From contig NZ_LZHZ01000018.1 in the NCBI RefSeq assembly GCF_001667505.1, positions 1 to 64,000 on the forward strand: a stretch of DNA of 64,000 nucleotides, in the 5' to 3' direction. Under the pieces are notes generated by a model. It ran no database searches. It was not told the origin of the DNA and saw only the letters and a program-made list of their open reading frames with translations. Positions within the stretch are counted from its first letter, which is position 1; every line of letters begins with the position of its first letter. This stretch comes from Mycobacterium sp. ACS1612 (GTDB lineage: Bacteria; Actinomycetota; Actinomycetes; Mycobacteriales; Mycobacteriaceae). A program made the translations under genes and the position numbers. This document shows positions 25,549-34,886 of this stretch, in pieces.

Positions 25549-26807
25549 GTCAACGCCGCCCTCCGACGCACCGAGCGGCGCCGGTCGGGCACCAACTGCA
25601 TCGCCTGATCGAGGGTGGCGTCGCCGTGCCACGCGACCACGTCGACTCCGATGGTCCGCATATCGCGGTACATGAACGACCGCTGCAGCGACCACATCCG
25701 GGCCACCGGGCCGTCCTTGTCCTCTTCGAACGGGGCGCCTTCGAGCACGTCGACGGCCACCACGGTGTGACCGCGTTTGCGCAAATCGATGAGTGCGAGT
25801 GCGAATTCGGTGTCGAGCAGGGTGGAGAACGCGACCACGATCGCGCCGGGCGGGACCGCTGCCCTCGGCGCGAGAGTGCCTGGTGTGTCCTCGAATCCGT
25901 CACCGGCGGTCAGCATGGCGTCCAGGATTCGGTAGAACTGCCTGCGTCCGATGTCGGCGCCCAACCACCGCGGGTGGCGGTCACCGAGCACGACGACACC
26001 CGCGCGGTCACCGCTGCGCAGCGCGCTCTGCACCACTTGCACGGCGCCGCGGGCGATCCGGTCGGTTGCGGCGGTAGCCGGACCCGGCGGTTGGGGGTAG
26101 CCGTCGATCATCACCACCACGTCGGCGGCGCGGTCGGTCAGGCGCTGCGTCACGTGCAGACTGCCCCGCCGCGCGCTGACGGGCCAGTTGACGGTGCGCA
26201 ACTGGTCGCCGGTCACGTACCGCCGGACGTCGGCATATTCGACGCCAGGACCGATGCGCCGGGTCAGGTGGGTGCCGAGGCGGTCGAGCAGTTCGGTGCG
26301 CGGCAGCGCGGTGGACTGCGGGGGCGCCAGCGGGAACACGAACACGTTCGCGGCGTCGGCTACACCCGTGCCGTGCAGAAGCCCGCCGCGGGCAAGGACA
26401 TTCACGCGCGCGACGACGGGATAGCGGCCCCACCTGTCGGCCGTGGCGGTCACGCTCTGACGGTGCGAGGATTCGACGGTGTGCAACCGCATGCCGTCCA
26501 CCGCTTCGAGCGTCAGGCCAATTGCTGTCTCGGCGTTTTCACTCGTGGCCCACACCTCGACCCTGGTGTCTTCGGATTCGAAGCAGCGCTGGGCCGACGG
26601 CTCGGCATGCACATGCACCGTCGGGACCTCGCGTTGCCATCCGATGGACGTCAGCACGCCGACCAGCGGTGCCGCGAACGCGACAAGCTGCCAGTAGCCG
26701 CCGATCACCGCGACCGCGAGGGCGGCCGCAGCACACGTCACCAGGGAGCGTGTCAAAGCCGAAGGCCGCCAGCGTAATTCGACGTCGACCGTGCGGGTTT
26801 CAATCAT
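25545..26807 (-). CDS. DUF58 protein (vWA-like, MoxR partner)
   Basis: This 420-residue protein has two N-terminal membrane helices (about 20-60), a beta-rich middle and the DUF58 signature GVEYADVRRYVTGDQLRTVN, followed by a von Willebrand A-like fold with VVVMIDGYPQ and SGDRAGVVVLGDR. DUF58 proteins cooperate with MoxR AAA+ ATPases, thought to act as chaperones for metal insertion or envelope complexes. The ATG at 26807 overlaps the moxR stop by four bases; an upstream extension of 25 codons in frame is not domain-like. Confidence 0.88.
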   Translation of the reverse strand: MIETRTVDVELRWRPSALTRSLVTCAAAALAVAVIGGYWQLVAFAAPLVGVLTSIGWQREVPTVHVHAEPSAQRCFESEDTRVEVWATSENAETAIGLTLEAVDGMRLHTVESSHRQSVTATADRWGRYPVVARVNVLARGGLLHGTGVADAANVFVFPLAPPQSTALPRTELLDRLGTHLTRRIGPGVEYADVRRYVTGDQLRTVNWPVSARRGSLHVTQRLTDRAADVVVMIDGYPQPPGPATAATDRIARGAVQVVQSALRSGDRAGVVVLGDRHPRWLGADIGRRQFYRILDAMLTAGDGFEDTPGTLAPRAAVPPGAIVVAFSTLLDTEFALALIDLRKRGHTVVAVDVLEGAPFEEDKDGPVARMWSLQRSFMYRDMRTIGVDVVAWHGDATLDQAMQLVPDRRRSVRRRAALT

Positions 26808-27766
26808 CCCTTGGTCCTCGGCACCGGCAGCCTGCGTAGCAGTTCCTCGACGACATCCGACCCGTGCACGCGGCGCACCCACATCTCCGGTCGGAGGCTG
26901 ATCCGGTGCGCCATGGTGGGCACGGCCAGCGATTTCACGTCCTCGGGTATCACATAGTCCCGTCCGAGCAGCAACGCCCGCGCGCGGGACAGTTGCACCA
27001 GGTCGAGTTCCGCGCGTGGGCTGGCGCCGACGGCCACCTGCGGATGCTGACGCGTCGCGGTCGCCAGCGACACCACATAGCGCAGCACGTCGTCGTGCAC
27101 CGTGACCTGCTCCACCGACTCGCGCATGGCGAGCAGATCGTGGGCGTCGACCACCTGTTGCACGGTCGGTTGCGCTGACCCGCGGTCGAGGCGCCGCCGC
27201 AGCATGGACGCCTCCTCCTGTTCGGACAGGTACCGCAGTTCGAGGCGGATCGCGAAGCGGTCGAGCTGCGCCTCCGGCAGCGGGTAGGTGCCCTCGTACT
27301 CGATCGGGTTGTCGGTGGCCAGCACGATGAACGGGGCCGGAAGTCGGTGCGTGACGCCGTCGATGCTGACCTGGCCCTCCGCCATCGCCTCCAGCAGCGC
27401 GGCCTGGGTCTTCGGCGGTGTCCGGTTGATCTCGTCGGCAAGGAGCAGGTTGGTGAAGATAGGTCCCCTGCGGAATTCGAAACGGCCTGATTGCATGTCG
27501 TAGACGGTGGAGCCGAGCAGGTCGGCGGGCAGCAGGTCCGGGGTGAACTGGACGCGGGTGAACTCCAGACCCAACGCCGCCGCAAAGGACCTGGCGATCA
27601 GCGTCTTGCCGAGGCCGGGCAGATCTTCGATCAGCACGTGGCCGCCCGCGAGCACCGTGGTCAGGATCAGGGTCAGCGCACCGCGTTTGCCGACCACCAC
27701 CTGGCCGATCTCGTCGAGCACCGCTTCACAGTGCGCCGTGGTAGTGGCCGCGGGCAGCCCCGTCAT
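26804..27766 (-). CDS. MoxR-type AAA+ ATPase
   Basis: This 320-residue ATPase has Walker A GLGKT (51-55, in LIEDLPGLGKTLIARSFAAA), Walker B LLLADEINRTPPKTQ (Asp111, Glu112), sensor 1 around VLATDNPIEYEGTYPLPEAQ and a C-terminal lid with ASPRAELDLVQLSRARA. The ATG at 27766 overlaps the upstream stop by four bases, which supports it over the longer open frame. MoxR proteins act with DUF58/vWA partners, here encoded immediately downstream. Confidence 0.93.
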   Translation of the reverse strand: MTGLPAATTTAHCEAVLDEIGQVVVGKRGALTLILTTVLAGGHVLIEDLPGLGKTLIARSFAAALGLEFTRVQFTPDLLPADLLGSTVYDMQSGRFEFRRGPIFTNLLLADEINRTPPKTQAALLEAMAEGQVSIDGVTHRLPAPFIVLATDNPIEYEGTYPLPEAQLDRFAIRLELRYLSEQEEASMLRRRLDRGSAQPTVQQVVDAHDLLAMRESVEQVTVHDDVLRYVVSLATATRQHPQVAVGASPRAELDLVQLSRARALLLGRDYVIPEDVKSLAVPTMAHRISLRPEMWVRRVHGSDVVEELLRRLPVPRTKG

Positions 27767-28245
27767 ACTTGCTCCAACCGTCGCAGGATCTCGTCGAGCG
27801 CGGCCCGACCCGGCCCTGGCTCGCTGTCGCCGGTGCGCGAGACGTTCTGTGGGTCGACCCACGCCCACAGTTCCGCGCCGAACAGCATGGTGCCGGTGGC
27901 GTGAAAGGCGTTGCGGTTCCTTGCCTCTCGTTGCCCGGTGGCCAGCTCGAACTGCCGTGCCAGCATCGGGCGCAGGTGCCGGTCCCAGTCCCTGCGGGTC
28001 GACTCGGATCTGCCGACCAATGTCTCGGTCCGAGAAAGCCAGCGGCGCAACGACTCCGCGGCGTCATTGGTGGTCGCCGAATCGTGGTAGCTCGGTTCAC
28101 GCACCAGGTAGAACCGGAGGGCGAGAAACACCAGCGCGACCATCGTGCCGACGACGCCAAGCACCCACTCCCGGTCAAGCACCGCGACCGCCATCACCTC
28201 GGCGAGTAACACGACGAACAGACCGGCGGCCACAAGCTTTTTCAT
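27763..28245 (-). CDS. Membrane protein of the MoxR operon
   Basis: This 160-residue protein has two N-terminal helices (about 4-20 and 27-46) and a soluble tail rich in Arg and Trp (LRRWLSRTETLVGRSES, RRDWDRHLRPMLARQFELA). A conserved relative is usually found between DUF4129 and MoxR genes in actinobacteria. The ends overlap both neighbours by four bases. Function unknown; probably a structural member of the MoxR-associated complex. Confidence 0.78.
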   Translation of the reverse strand: MKKLVAAGLFVVLLAEVMAVAVLDREWVLGVVGTMVALVFLALRFYLVREPSYHDSATTNDAAESLRRWLSRTETLVGRSESTRRDWDRHLRPMLARQFELATGQREARNRNAFHATGTMLFGAELWAWVDPQNVSRTGDSEPGPGRAALDEILRRLEQV

Positions 28246-29189
28246 GCCATGCTCCGCAGGTCGGTGAGCACCAGGCGCAGCGCGTCGACCGCGTCGTCGC
28301 GGTGGCCCTCGTTCATCACGTGCGGTGAGAACCGTGCTTCCTCAAACAACTCGACAAGTCGCGTCGCGCTGTCGGCGTTGAGCGCGTGGCGACCGACCGC
28401 CCGGGCCAACACCTCCGACGGGGTGTCGCAATCCAACGGGGCGGCGCCGGGCACGCGGGTGAGTTCACGTTCCATCGCGGCGTAACACGCGATGATCGCT
28501 TCGCGGGGCTCACGGCTGAGGTCGCCGATCTCGGCGAGCCCGACTTCGGCTGCGCGCGCCAGTGATTCGGCGGCGCCCGGTTGACTGGGCCGGTCGGGGG
28601 TGGGGCCGGAGGAGGGCGCCGGCGACGGTAGCCGGCGCTGCCGCCGCGAGGCGACGACGGACCCGACGACGATCAGCGCCATCAGGATCACCATCGGCGG
28701 AACCAGGTAGCCGATCACGTCGTGCCCCTGGCTGTCAGGCGAATCTAATTGCGGGGCGGTCGGATTGGTGGTCGGCGGCGCGGTTCCCGGATCGGCGACC
28801 TTCGGGGTGCCCGACGGCGGTTGGCCCGCGGGGCCGCCGACGTCCAATCGCATCAGCATCATCATCAGCAGCACCCAGGCGATGATCACCGCCAACGCGA
28901 CCAACGAGAACCGCCACGTCGGGCGGCCCATGGTGACACCGCTGAGCGGCAGCGTGCCCGGCCCCGGTCGCCGCGCCTGCCCGTTGCGCAGACGCACCAC
29001 GACCGCGACGCCGATGATCGCGACCGAGATGCACAACAAAGCGATGTCGACGATCAACGCCACCGGGCTTCCCGGCGACCGCTCCCGGTCGACCGCCTTG
29101 GCGCTGCCCGGCAGGTAGCCCCGCAGTGCCCACGCTGTGACGAACAACAGCACGATCACCGCGACCGCTCGCGCCGTCGGCTTCTCCAT
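28242..29189 (-). CDS. DUF4129-domain membrane protein, first gene of MoxR operon
   Basis: This 315-residue protein has membrane helices near 7-22, 42-66, 93-112 and 160-180, with a Pro/Thr-rich external loop (GTAPPTTNPTAPQLD) between the third and fourth, and a cytoplasmic C-terminal DUF4129 domain ending LVELFEEARFSPHVMNEGHR. DUF4129 is often fused to transglutaminase-like proteins; here that part is absent. It heads the five-gene operon DUF4129, membrane protein, MoxR, DUF58, membrane protein. It diverges from the methyltransferase gene. Confidence 0.88.
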   Translation of the reverse strand: MEKPTARAVAVIVLLFVTAWALRGYLPGSAKAVDRERSPGSPVALIVDIALLCISVAIIGVAVVVRLRNGQARRPGPGTLPLSGVTMGRPTWRFSLVALAVIIAWVLLMMMLMRLDVGGPAGQPPSGTPKVADPGTAPPTTNPTAPQLDSPDSQGHDVIGYLVPPMVILMALIVVGSVVASRRQRRLPSPAPSSGPTPDRPSQPGAAESLARAAEVGLAEIGDLSREPREAIIACYAAMERELTRVPGAAPLDCDTPSEVLARAVGRHALNADSATRLVELFEEARFSPHVMNEGHRDDAVDALRLVLTDLRSMA

Positions 29190-29254
29190 ACCGTTTCCAT
29201 CCTGCCCGTAGGTGGACCCCCGCGGCGCTCGTTTGGAGGGCTATCTTTGGCGCT

Positions 29255-29923
29255 GTGACCAGCACGCTGCAGGACCCCCGAGTGGCGTCCGCCCTCGACC
29301 GGATGTACGCCCAATCCACCGAACAGTTCGCCCAGCTTCGGGAGAGGCCGGGCGACTTCGAGCGGCTTGCCAAGGCCAGTGCGCAGGAACGCGCCGACGC
29401 ACTCAGCGACTTCTATTTGCCCGTCACCCCAGAGGCGGGCCGCCTGCTGTACACGCTGGTGCGCGCGACCCGGCCGAGCACCGTCGTCGAGTTCGGCATG
29501 TCGCTGGGCATCTCGGCCATCCACCTGGCGTCCGCGGTACGCGACAACGGCACCGGCCGGGTCGTCACCACCGAACTCAGCGCGGCCAAGGTCGCGACCG
29601 CCAAACAGACGTTCGCCGCGACGGGCCTCGACGATCTGATCACCGTGCTGGAAGGCGATGCGCTGAAGACTCTCGACGGGGTCGCCGGTTCGGTCGAGTT
29701 CGTGCTGCTCGACGGTTGGAAGGAGGCCTACCTTCCGGTGACCAAGCTGCTCGAGCCCAAGCTGTCGGCAGGGGCGCTGATCGTCGCCGACAACACCTCA
29801 ATGGACGATGCCAAGCCGTATCTCGACCACGTCCGCGACCCTCAGAACGGCTATGTCAGCGTCAACTTCCCGGTTCGTGGGGGCGACGACAGCATGGAGA
29901 TCAGCTGCCGCGCAGTCACTTAG
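29255..29923 (+). CDS. Class I SAM-dependent methyltransferase (O-methyltransferase type)
   Basis: This 222-residue enzyme starts at a GTG and has the Rossmann methyltransferase motifs VVEFGMSLGISAIHLA (SAM-binding glycine motif I, about 75-90), VVTTELSAAKVATAK (motif II acidic Glu), EGDALKTLDG and VLLDGWKEAYLP. The layout matches the O-methyltransferase family 3/CmoM-like enzymes of mycobacteria. Substrate cannot be predicted. The stop overlaps the convergent coiled-coil gene by eight bases. Confidence 0.88.
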   Translation: MTSTLQDPRVASALDRMYAQSTEQFAQLRERPGDFERLAKASAQERADALSDFYLPVTPEAGRLLYTLVRATRPSTVVEFGMSLGISAIHLASAVRDNGTGRVVTTELSAAKVATAKQTFAATGLDDLITVLEGDALKTLDGVAGSVEFVLLDGWKEAYLPVTKLLEPKLSAGALIVADNTSMDDAKPYLDHVRDPQNGYVSVNFPVRGGDDSMEISCRAVT

Positions 29924-30707
29924 ACCTCAGCTGCGCTTTCGCCTCCTTGACCGCCGCCGCGGCGTCGCGGCTGGCCTGCTTGCCCTTTTCGTAGGCGTCT
30001 TCGGCGGCCGCCAACGCGGTCTCGGCATCCTCCAGTCGCCTGCGGGCGTCGTCGCGACGCAGCCTCGCGGTGGCGACGTCGGATTGCAGTTCGGTCAGCG
30101 CCGCGTCCGCGTCGGCCTTGGCGCGTTCGGCGGCGGCGAGGGCGGCACGCGCCTGTTTGCTCTCGTCGGCCTTCGGTTCGGGCTCGGACACTGCAGCGGG
30201 CTTCTCACCACGCGGCTTACGGGTAGGCGTGAAAACCATTGCAGTGTCGCCGAATTCGCCGAAACCCGACCATTGCTCGGCCTTGGTCAGCCTGCCGAGG
30301 CGGGCCGCGACGTCGGGGTCGGCGACGGCAGCCTGCAGGGTGCCGGTCACGTCGTCGCGCACTGCGGCGGTGGGGTCGGTCAGCTCGGCCTCCTCGAATG
30401 CGGCACGGGCCAGGTCGTCGACGAGGCGGCGTTGTTCGCGGGACAGCTCGCGGATGCGGTCACCCGCCATCGACGAGTGGGCGTCCTTCAAGCGTTCACC
30501 GAGATCGGCGAGGCGGGTCCTGGTATCGGGCTCGCGGACCGCCAGCCGGTTGACCACCCAGGCCGCGGTCGTCGGCTTCCGCGCGGCGGAGATCGCCTTG
30601 GCCGCGTCGGCGTCCCCGCGCTTCTTGGCCGCTGCGGCCAGCTTCGTGCGCAGCGGGGTGAACTCGTCGGGCTTGGCCTCGTACAACTGGTCGAGCTCGT
30701 CGCCCAT
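29916..30707 (-). CDS. Alanine-rich coiled-coil hypothetical protein
   Basis: This 263-residue protein begins MGDELDQLYEAKPDEFTPLR, continues with KKRGDADAAKAISAARKPTTA and VVNRLA, and ends in a ~90-residue coiled coil rich in Ala, Arg, Asp and Glu. Actinobacterial relatives are uncharacterised. An in-frame ATG at 30737 would add ten residues; I prefer 30707 on conservation of the MGDELDQLY start. It probably has an elongated scaffold-like shape. Confidence 0.72.
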   Translation of the reverse strand: MGDELDQLYEAKPDEFTPLRTKLAAAAKKRGDADAAKAISAARKPTTAAWVVNRLAVREPDTRTRLADLGERLKDAHSSMAGDRIRELSREQRRLVDDLARAAFEEAELTDPTAAVRDDVTGTLQAAVADPDVAARLGRLTKAEQWSGFGEFGDTAMVFTPTRKPRGEKPAAVSEPEPKADESKQARAALAAAERAKADADAALTELQSDVATARLRRDDARRRLEDAETALAAAEDAYEKGKQASRDAAAAVKEAKAQLRSK

Positions 30708-30733
30708 CCCGTCATGATAGGGACCAGCCTGGC

Positions 30734-31891
30734 TCACGGCCCCTGGCCGACCTCGCGCAACCAGCGCGCGGTGATCTGCCGGTAAGCCTGCTCGCCGATG
30801 CTGCCGCGACGGCCGTCATAGACGTGGTCGGCGTAGGGCACCGCCACCAATTCCACGTCGACCCCGGCCGCCTTCGCCCGGTCGACGAACCGGTAGGTGC
30901 CTGCCACCGGCACCAGGTGGTCGGCCTCGCCGATGACGATCAACGTGGGCGGCGCGGCCGCGGTCAGGTGGCTGTCGGATGCGATGGCCGCGTAACGGCC
31001 AGGGAACTGGCGCGGTGAGCCGCCGGTGTACGCGCCCACCATCTCGCGGGACTCGCCACCCAGCGCGGGATCCGGGTTGTCGTAGAAGCCGACGGGGTCG
31101 ACGACGGGATAGACCGCAGACACCGCCGCCACCTTCGGCATGGTGCCCCCGCAGGACGAGTGCAGCCGCCCCGCAGCGGCGAGGTAGGCGGTGTTGATGG
31201 CGAGGTTTCCGCCCGCCGAATGTCCCGACACGGACAGCCGCGCCGGATCGCCGCCGTATTCGTGTGCGTTCGCGACCACCCACCCCAGTGCACAGCCGAT
31301 CTGGTCCTGCGTGACGTTCCACAGGTGCCGGTCGGCCGATGACAGCGTGTAGCCGACGCTCACCACCAGCCAGCCCTGCTCGGCGAACCACCGCAGGTCT
31401 GTGCTTTGGGCTGTCAGGTCGCCGGCGACCCACCCGCCGCCGTGGATGTATACGAAAACCGGTGCGCGAGAGGTGGTTTCCCGGGGGCGGAAGACCGCCA
31501 GTCGCAGCGGCGTGCCCTCGTAGGTGCCATAGGTCGCTTCCTCGTCCGGCGCCGCGTATCTGGGCACCCCGATGCCGAATGTGTCGATCAATCGGATGTC
31601 GGCGCCGGCGTGTTCGACCGCCGCGATCATTCTGGCGTCGATGACCGCTGCGCCCGCGACGGTGAGGGCGGCAACGACAGCCAGTGCGGCGCCGATGCGA
31701 CCGCGACGCACCCACCAGTGGATCAGCGCGAGGACCCCGCCTGCGACCGCGGCAACCGTCAGCCAGGGCAGGTACCAGGGCACGTAGGCGGTCGCCAACC
31801 CGAGGTAGGGCACGCGATAGAGGTAGGTGCCCAGCACGGCCACCGCGGTCGGCACCACCAGCAGGGCCGCGACGGTGATCACAACAGGCAC
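30734..31891 (-). CDS. Membrane-anchored alpha/beta hydrolase (HSL/carboxylesterase type)
   Basis: This 385-residue protein has three N-terminal membrane helices (about 3-22, 38-60, 68-86) and an alpha/beta hydrolase domain with the oxyanion motif YIHGGGWVAGD and nucleophile elbow VSGHSAGGN. The catalytic acid is near GEADHLVPVAG and the histidine is in PYADHVYDG. The hormone-sensitive-lipase-like HGGG-GxSAGG pair suggests a lipid or acyl esterase facing the periplasm. It diverges from kup with only 33 bases between starts. Confidence 0.85.
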   Translation of the reverse strand: MPVVITVAALLVVPTAVAVLGTYLYRVPYLGLATAYVPWYLPWLTVAAVAGGVLALIHWWVRRGRIGAALAVVAALTVAGAAVIDARMIAAVEHAGADIRLIDTFGIGVPRYAAPDEEATYGTYEGTPLRLAVFRPRETTSRAPVFVYIHGGGWVAGDLTAQSTDLRWFAEQGWLVVSVGYTLSSADRHLWNVTQDQIGCALGWVVANAHEYGGDPARLSVSGHSAGGNLAINTAYLAAAGRLHSSCGGTMPKVAAVSAVYPVVDPVGFYDNPDPALGGESREMVGAYTGGSPRQFPGRYAAIASDSHLTAAAPPTLIVIGEADHLVPVAGTYRFVDRAKAAGVDVELVAVPYADHVYDGRRGSIGEQAYRQITARWLREVGQGP

Positions 31892-31924
31892 GATTCATCT
31901 TGGTCCACAGCGTTGGATGTAACG

Positions 31925-33835
31925 ATGTCTTCCGTGGACAGTCGTCGAGGTCTTCGCCCCGCGATCGTGATCGGCGCATTGGGCGTGGTGTTCGGCGACA
32001 TCGGCACCAGCCCCATCTACACCCTTCAGACCGTCTTCGATCCTTCAGACCCGCATCCGGTGCCGATCTCCACTGCCAACGTGTACGGCGTCGTGTCCAC
32101 GATCTTCTGGTCGGTGATGATCATCGTCACGCTGACCTACATCACGTTGGTGATGCGCGCCGACAACAACGGCGAGGGCGGCATCATGGCGCTGATCACG
32201 CTGCTGCGCCGATGGACAGGAAACCGCAGCCGCCGAACCGCGATGATGCTTGCGGCGCTGGGAATATTCGGCGCGTCGCTGTTCTTCGGCGACAGCATGA
32301 TCACCCCCGCCATCTCGGTGCTGTCCGCTGTCGAGGGTCTCAAGGTCATCAACCACGACTTCGAAGACTTCGTCGTCCCGATCACCGCGGCGATCATCGT
32401 GGCGCTGTTCTCTGTGCAGCGGCACGGCACCGCGACGGTGGGGCGGTTCTTCGGACCGGTGATGATCCTCTGGTTCACCGCGATCGGCGCATGCGGAGTC
32501 CACGGGATCGTCGACAACCCGGACATTTTGAGAGCGTTGTCGCCGACGTACGCTGCCACATTCCTGTTGAGCCACTTCCACATTGCGTTCTTCTCGCTGG
32601 CGGCGATCGTGCTGTCGGTTACTGGCGCTGAGGCGCTCTATGCCGACATGGGCCACTTCGGCCGCAAAGCCATCACGGCCGGTTGGCTCGGCCTCGTGTT
32701 GCCAGCCCTGACGTTGAGCTACTTCGGCCAGGGGGCGTTGGTGCTCGCCGACGAGTCGAAGGTGCGGGCGCCATTCTTCCTGCTCATTCCTGAGTGGGCA
32801 CAGATTCCGATGGTGCTGCTCGCGACGGCGGCCACGGTCATCGCGTCGCAGGCGGTGATCACCGGCGCGTTTTCGGTGGCGTCGCAGGCGGCCCGGCTCG
32901 GCTACCTGCCGCGGTTGCGCATCGAACACACCTCGGCGTCCACCATCGGCCAGATCTACGTGCCGTGGATCAACGGCGTCCTGACGGTGATGGTGCTGAT
33001 CCTGGTGTTCGCGTTCCGTAGTTCGGCCGCACTGGCGTACGCGTACGGCATGGCCGTAACAGGCACGATCACGATCGTTGCCATCCTGTTCTTCTACTAC
33101 GCCAGGACCCAGTGGCGTTGGTCGCTGTGGGTGGTACTGCCCCTTGGCGGCTTCATCCTGCTGGTCGACGCGCTGTTCTTGGCGGCGAATCTGACCAAGG
33201 TGTTGCACGGAGCGTGGCTGCCGTTACTCATCGCAACCGTCTCGTTCACGGTGATGACGACATGGCAGAAGGGTCGCGAAATCGTCACGCGGGCAAGGGA
33301 AAAGGCCGAGGGCCCGCTGCGCGAGTTCGTCGACGGGCTGCGGGATTGCCAGCCACCGCTGGTCCGGATGGCAGGCACCGCGGTGTTCCTCAACCGGGGC
33401 AACGAGACAGCGCCCTTGGCGATGCGGGCCAATGTCGAGCACAACCGCGTGCTGCATCGCCACGTGGTGATCATGTCGATCGACACGGTGCCGGTCCCCC
33501 GGCTGCCCGACGGCGAGCGGATGACCATCGACGACCTCGGCTACAAGCGCGACGGCATCATCCACGTCAGCGCCTGCTACGGCTACATGGAGCGGCCGGA
33601 CATCCCGCACGCGTTGACACTGCTGGACCCGGCGCACACCGAAGGCCATATCGACGTCGAGACGGCGTCGTATTTCCTGTCCAAGCTCGAACTGGTGACG
33701 GGAGAGGAGCCGACGATGGCGCCATGGCGTAAGCGGCTATTCATCGCGACCTCCTACATCACCTCCGATGCCGCCGCGTATTTCAACCTGCCGTTGGACC
33801 GCACGGTGGTCATCGGATCGCGCATCGAGGTCTAA
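31925..33835 (+). CDS. kup: Kup-type potassium uptake protein
   Basis: This 636-residue transporter has twelve membrane helices and Kup/KUP/HAK motifs GVVFGDIGTSPIYTLQTVF, GEGGIMALITLL, FGDSMITPAISVLSAVEGL and DMGHFGRKAITAGWL. It imports potassium with protons. A cytoplasmic C-terminal domain of about 190 residues follows. I chose the ATG at 31925 because the frame is open upstream through the divergent hydrolase gene without domain content. The stop shares CTAA with the convergent gene. Confidence 0.95.
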   Translation: MSSVDSRRGLRPAIVIGALGVVFGDIGTSPIYTLQTVFDPSDPHPVPISTANVYGVVSTIFWSVMIIVTLTYITLVMRADNNGEGGIMALITLLRRWTGNRSRRTAMMLAALGIFGASLFFGDSMITPAISVLSAVEGLKVINHDFEDFVVPITAAIIVALFSVQRHGTATVGRFFGPVMILWFTAIGACGVHGIVDNPDILRALSPTYAATFLLSHFHIAFFSLAAIVLSVTGAEALYADMGHFGRKAITAGWLGLVLPALTLSYFGQGALVLADESKVRAPFFLLIPEWAQIPMVLLATAATVIASQAVITGAFSVASQAARLGYLPRLRIEHTSASTIGQIYVPWINGVLTVMVLILVFAFRSSAALAYAYGMAVTGTITIVAILFFYYARTQWRWSLWVVLPLGGFILLVDALFLAANLTKVLHGAWLPLLIATVSFTVMTTWQKGREIVTRAREKAEGPLREFVDGLRDCQPPLVRMAGTAVFLNRGNETAPLAMRANVEHNRVLHRHVVIMSIDTVPVPRLPDGERMTIDDLGYKRDGIIHVSACYGYMERPDIPHALTLLDPAHTEGHIDVETASYFLSKLELVTGEEPTMAPWRKRLFIATSYITSDAAAYFNLPLDRTVVIGSRIEV

Positions 33836-34116
33836 GAGTCGTCGTCCTTCTCGCCCTTGTCGTCTTTCTCGTCCTTCTCGTTCTTGTCGTCCTTTTCGTC
33901 CTTGTCGTCTTTCTCGTCTTTCTCGTTCTTGTCGTCCTTGTCCGTCTTCTTGCCGGTTTGACCCAATTCGATCGTGGCCCAGTGGCCCGGGGACACCAGT
34001 ACCGACCAGTCGCCGTCACGGCGGCCGAGCTTGAGGACACCGTCATCGATTTCCCACTTGGTGTCGTCGTCGTAGGTGTCTTCTTGTCCGTCGATGTATG
34101 TGAGTTTGAACGCCAT
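33832..34116 (-). CDS. Small protein with a repetitive Lys/Asp/Glu tail
   Basis: This 94-residue protein has an N-terminal beta-rich domain (MAFKLTYIDGQEDTYDDDTK, WSVLVSPGHWATIELGQ) of about 58 residues and a C-terminal tail made of two 15-residue repeats of alternating Lys, Asp and Glu (residues 64-93). The frame has an ATG at 34134 too; I chose MAFKLTY. The tail would be disordered and highly charged. Function unknown. The stop overlaps kup by four bases. Confidence 0.72.
   Translation of the reverse strand: MAFKLTYIDGQEDTYDDDTKWEIDDGVLKLGRRDGDWSVLVSPGHWATIELGQTGKKTDKDDKNEKDEKDDKDEKDDKNEKDEKDDKGEKDDDS
33838..33927 (-). repeat. Tandem 45-bp coding repeat (two copies)
   Basis: Two copies of a 45-bp unit encode the 15-residue repeat starting NEKDEKDD; the second copy has Gly for Asp at position 10 and Asp for Lys at the end. 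Internally the sequence is built from shorter gtcgtcctt/gtcgtcttt-like units, so it can expand or contract by slippage. Confidence 0.75.
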
Positions 34117-34144
34117 ACGTCCGGATACCCACATTCGCCTCGAC

Positions 34145-34861
34145 TCAGCCCAACGGCGACAGTCCCGCAGGGCCGAGCATGTAGGCCCGGTGTCCGCACG
34201 GCCCGGCGGTGGCGATCTCCAGGACGGACTTGCCGACCTGCTCGGCGGTGAGCGCGGGTGGTAGCGACTGCACGAACTGTTCGACGTCCACTTCCTGCCG
34301 CGCCGCGTAGGCCGCCACCGCTTTCGCGCCGAGTGCAGTGGCAGGCGTCAACGACGGCAGCACCGACACGAAGTCGATGTCGAGGCCGGCCCGTTCCGAC
34401 TCCAGCGCCGCGTACTCGGTGATCATCCTGACGGTGGCCTTCGCGCCTGCGTAGCCGCCGCTGAGCGGCGACCCGTTGACCGCCGCCCCGCTGGACACCG
34501 CGACCACCGTGCTGCCTGGCGCGAGCGGTCGCAGCAGCGCTTCGCGGATCCAGTGAAACGCCTGGGCCACATCGACATTCCAATTCAAGCTGAACGACTC
34601 CCACGTCTGCTGTTGCAGCGGACTCATCTGCGGTGCGGCACCTGCGCACAGCACAACGGTGCGCGGTGCGTACTGGTCGATGAGCCGGTGGGCGGTGGCC
34701 GGGTCGGCGGCGTCGGCGGTGACTGTGCCGCCGCTGCGGGCGACACCCACGACGTGTGCTCCGGCGGCGGTGAATGCCTCCGCGATGCCTCGGCCGAATC
34801 CTCTGCTGGCGCCGGTGACGATCGCGGTCGATCCGGCAAGGGCGATGGTGTGTTGGGTCAT
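34145..34861 (-). CDS. Short-chain dehydrogenase/reductase
   Basis: This 238-residue SDR has the nucleotide-binding motif TGASRGFGRG near residue 17, the catalytic serine in VVAVSSGAAVNGS and the YxxxK pair in GGYAGAKATVRM. The product NADP(H)-dependent oxidoreductase acts on an unknown substrate. It diverges from the SigG-like sigma factor gene across a 116-bp region with a perfect inverted repeat, so it is a plausible target of that sigma factor. Confidence 0.9.
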   Translation of the reverse strand: MTQHTIALAGSTAIVTGASRGFGRGIAEAFTAAGAHVVGVARSGGTVTADAADPATAHRLIDQYAPRTVVLCAGAAPQMSPLQQQTWESFSLNWNVDVAQAFHWIREALLRPLAPGSTVVAVSSGAAVNGSPLSGGYAGAKATVRMITEYAALESERAGLDIDFVSVLPSLTPATALGAKAVAAYAARQEVDVEQFVQSLPPALTAEQVGKSVLEIATAGPCGHRAYMLGPAGLSPLG

Positions 34862-34886
34862 ACCGACTCAGAGACACCGCACCGCG

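Noticed and set aside
23758..25608. 616-codon plus-strand frame opposite the MFS transporter
   Set aside because: Antisense shadow rich in Arg, Gln and His; the MFS frame has twelve membrane helices.
33838..33950. Possible CRISPR-like short repeats
   Set aside because: The repeats are contiguous, in frame and encode a charged tail; there are no unique spacers.
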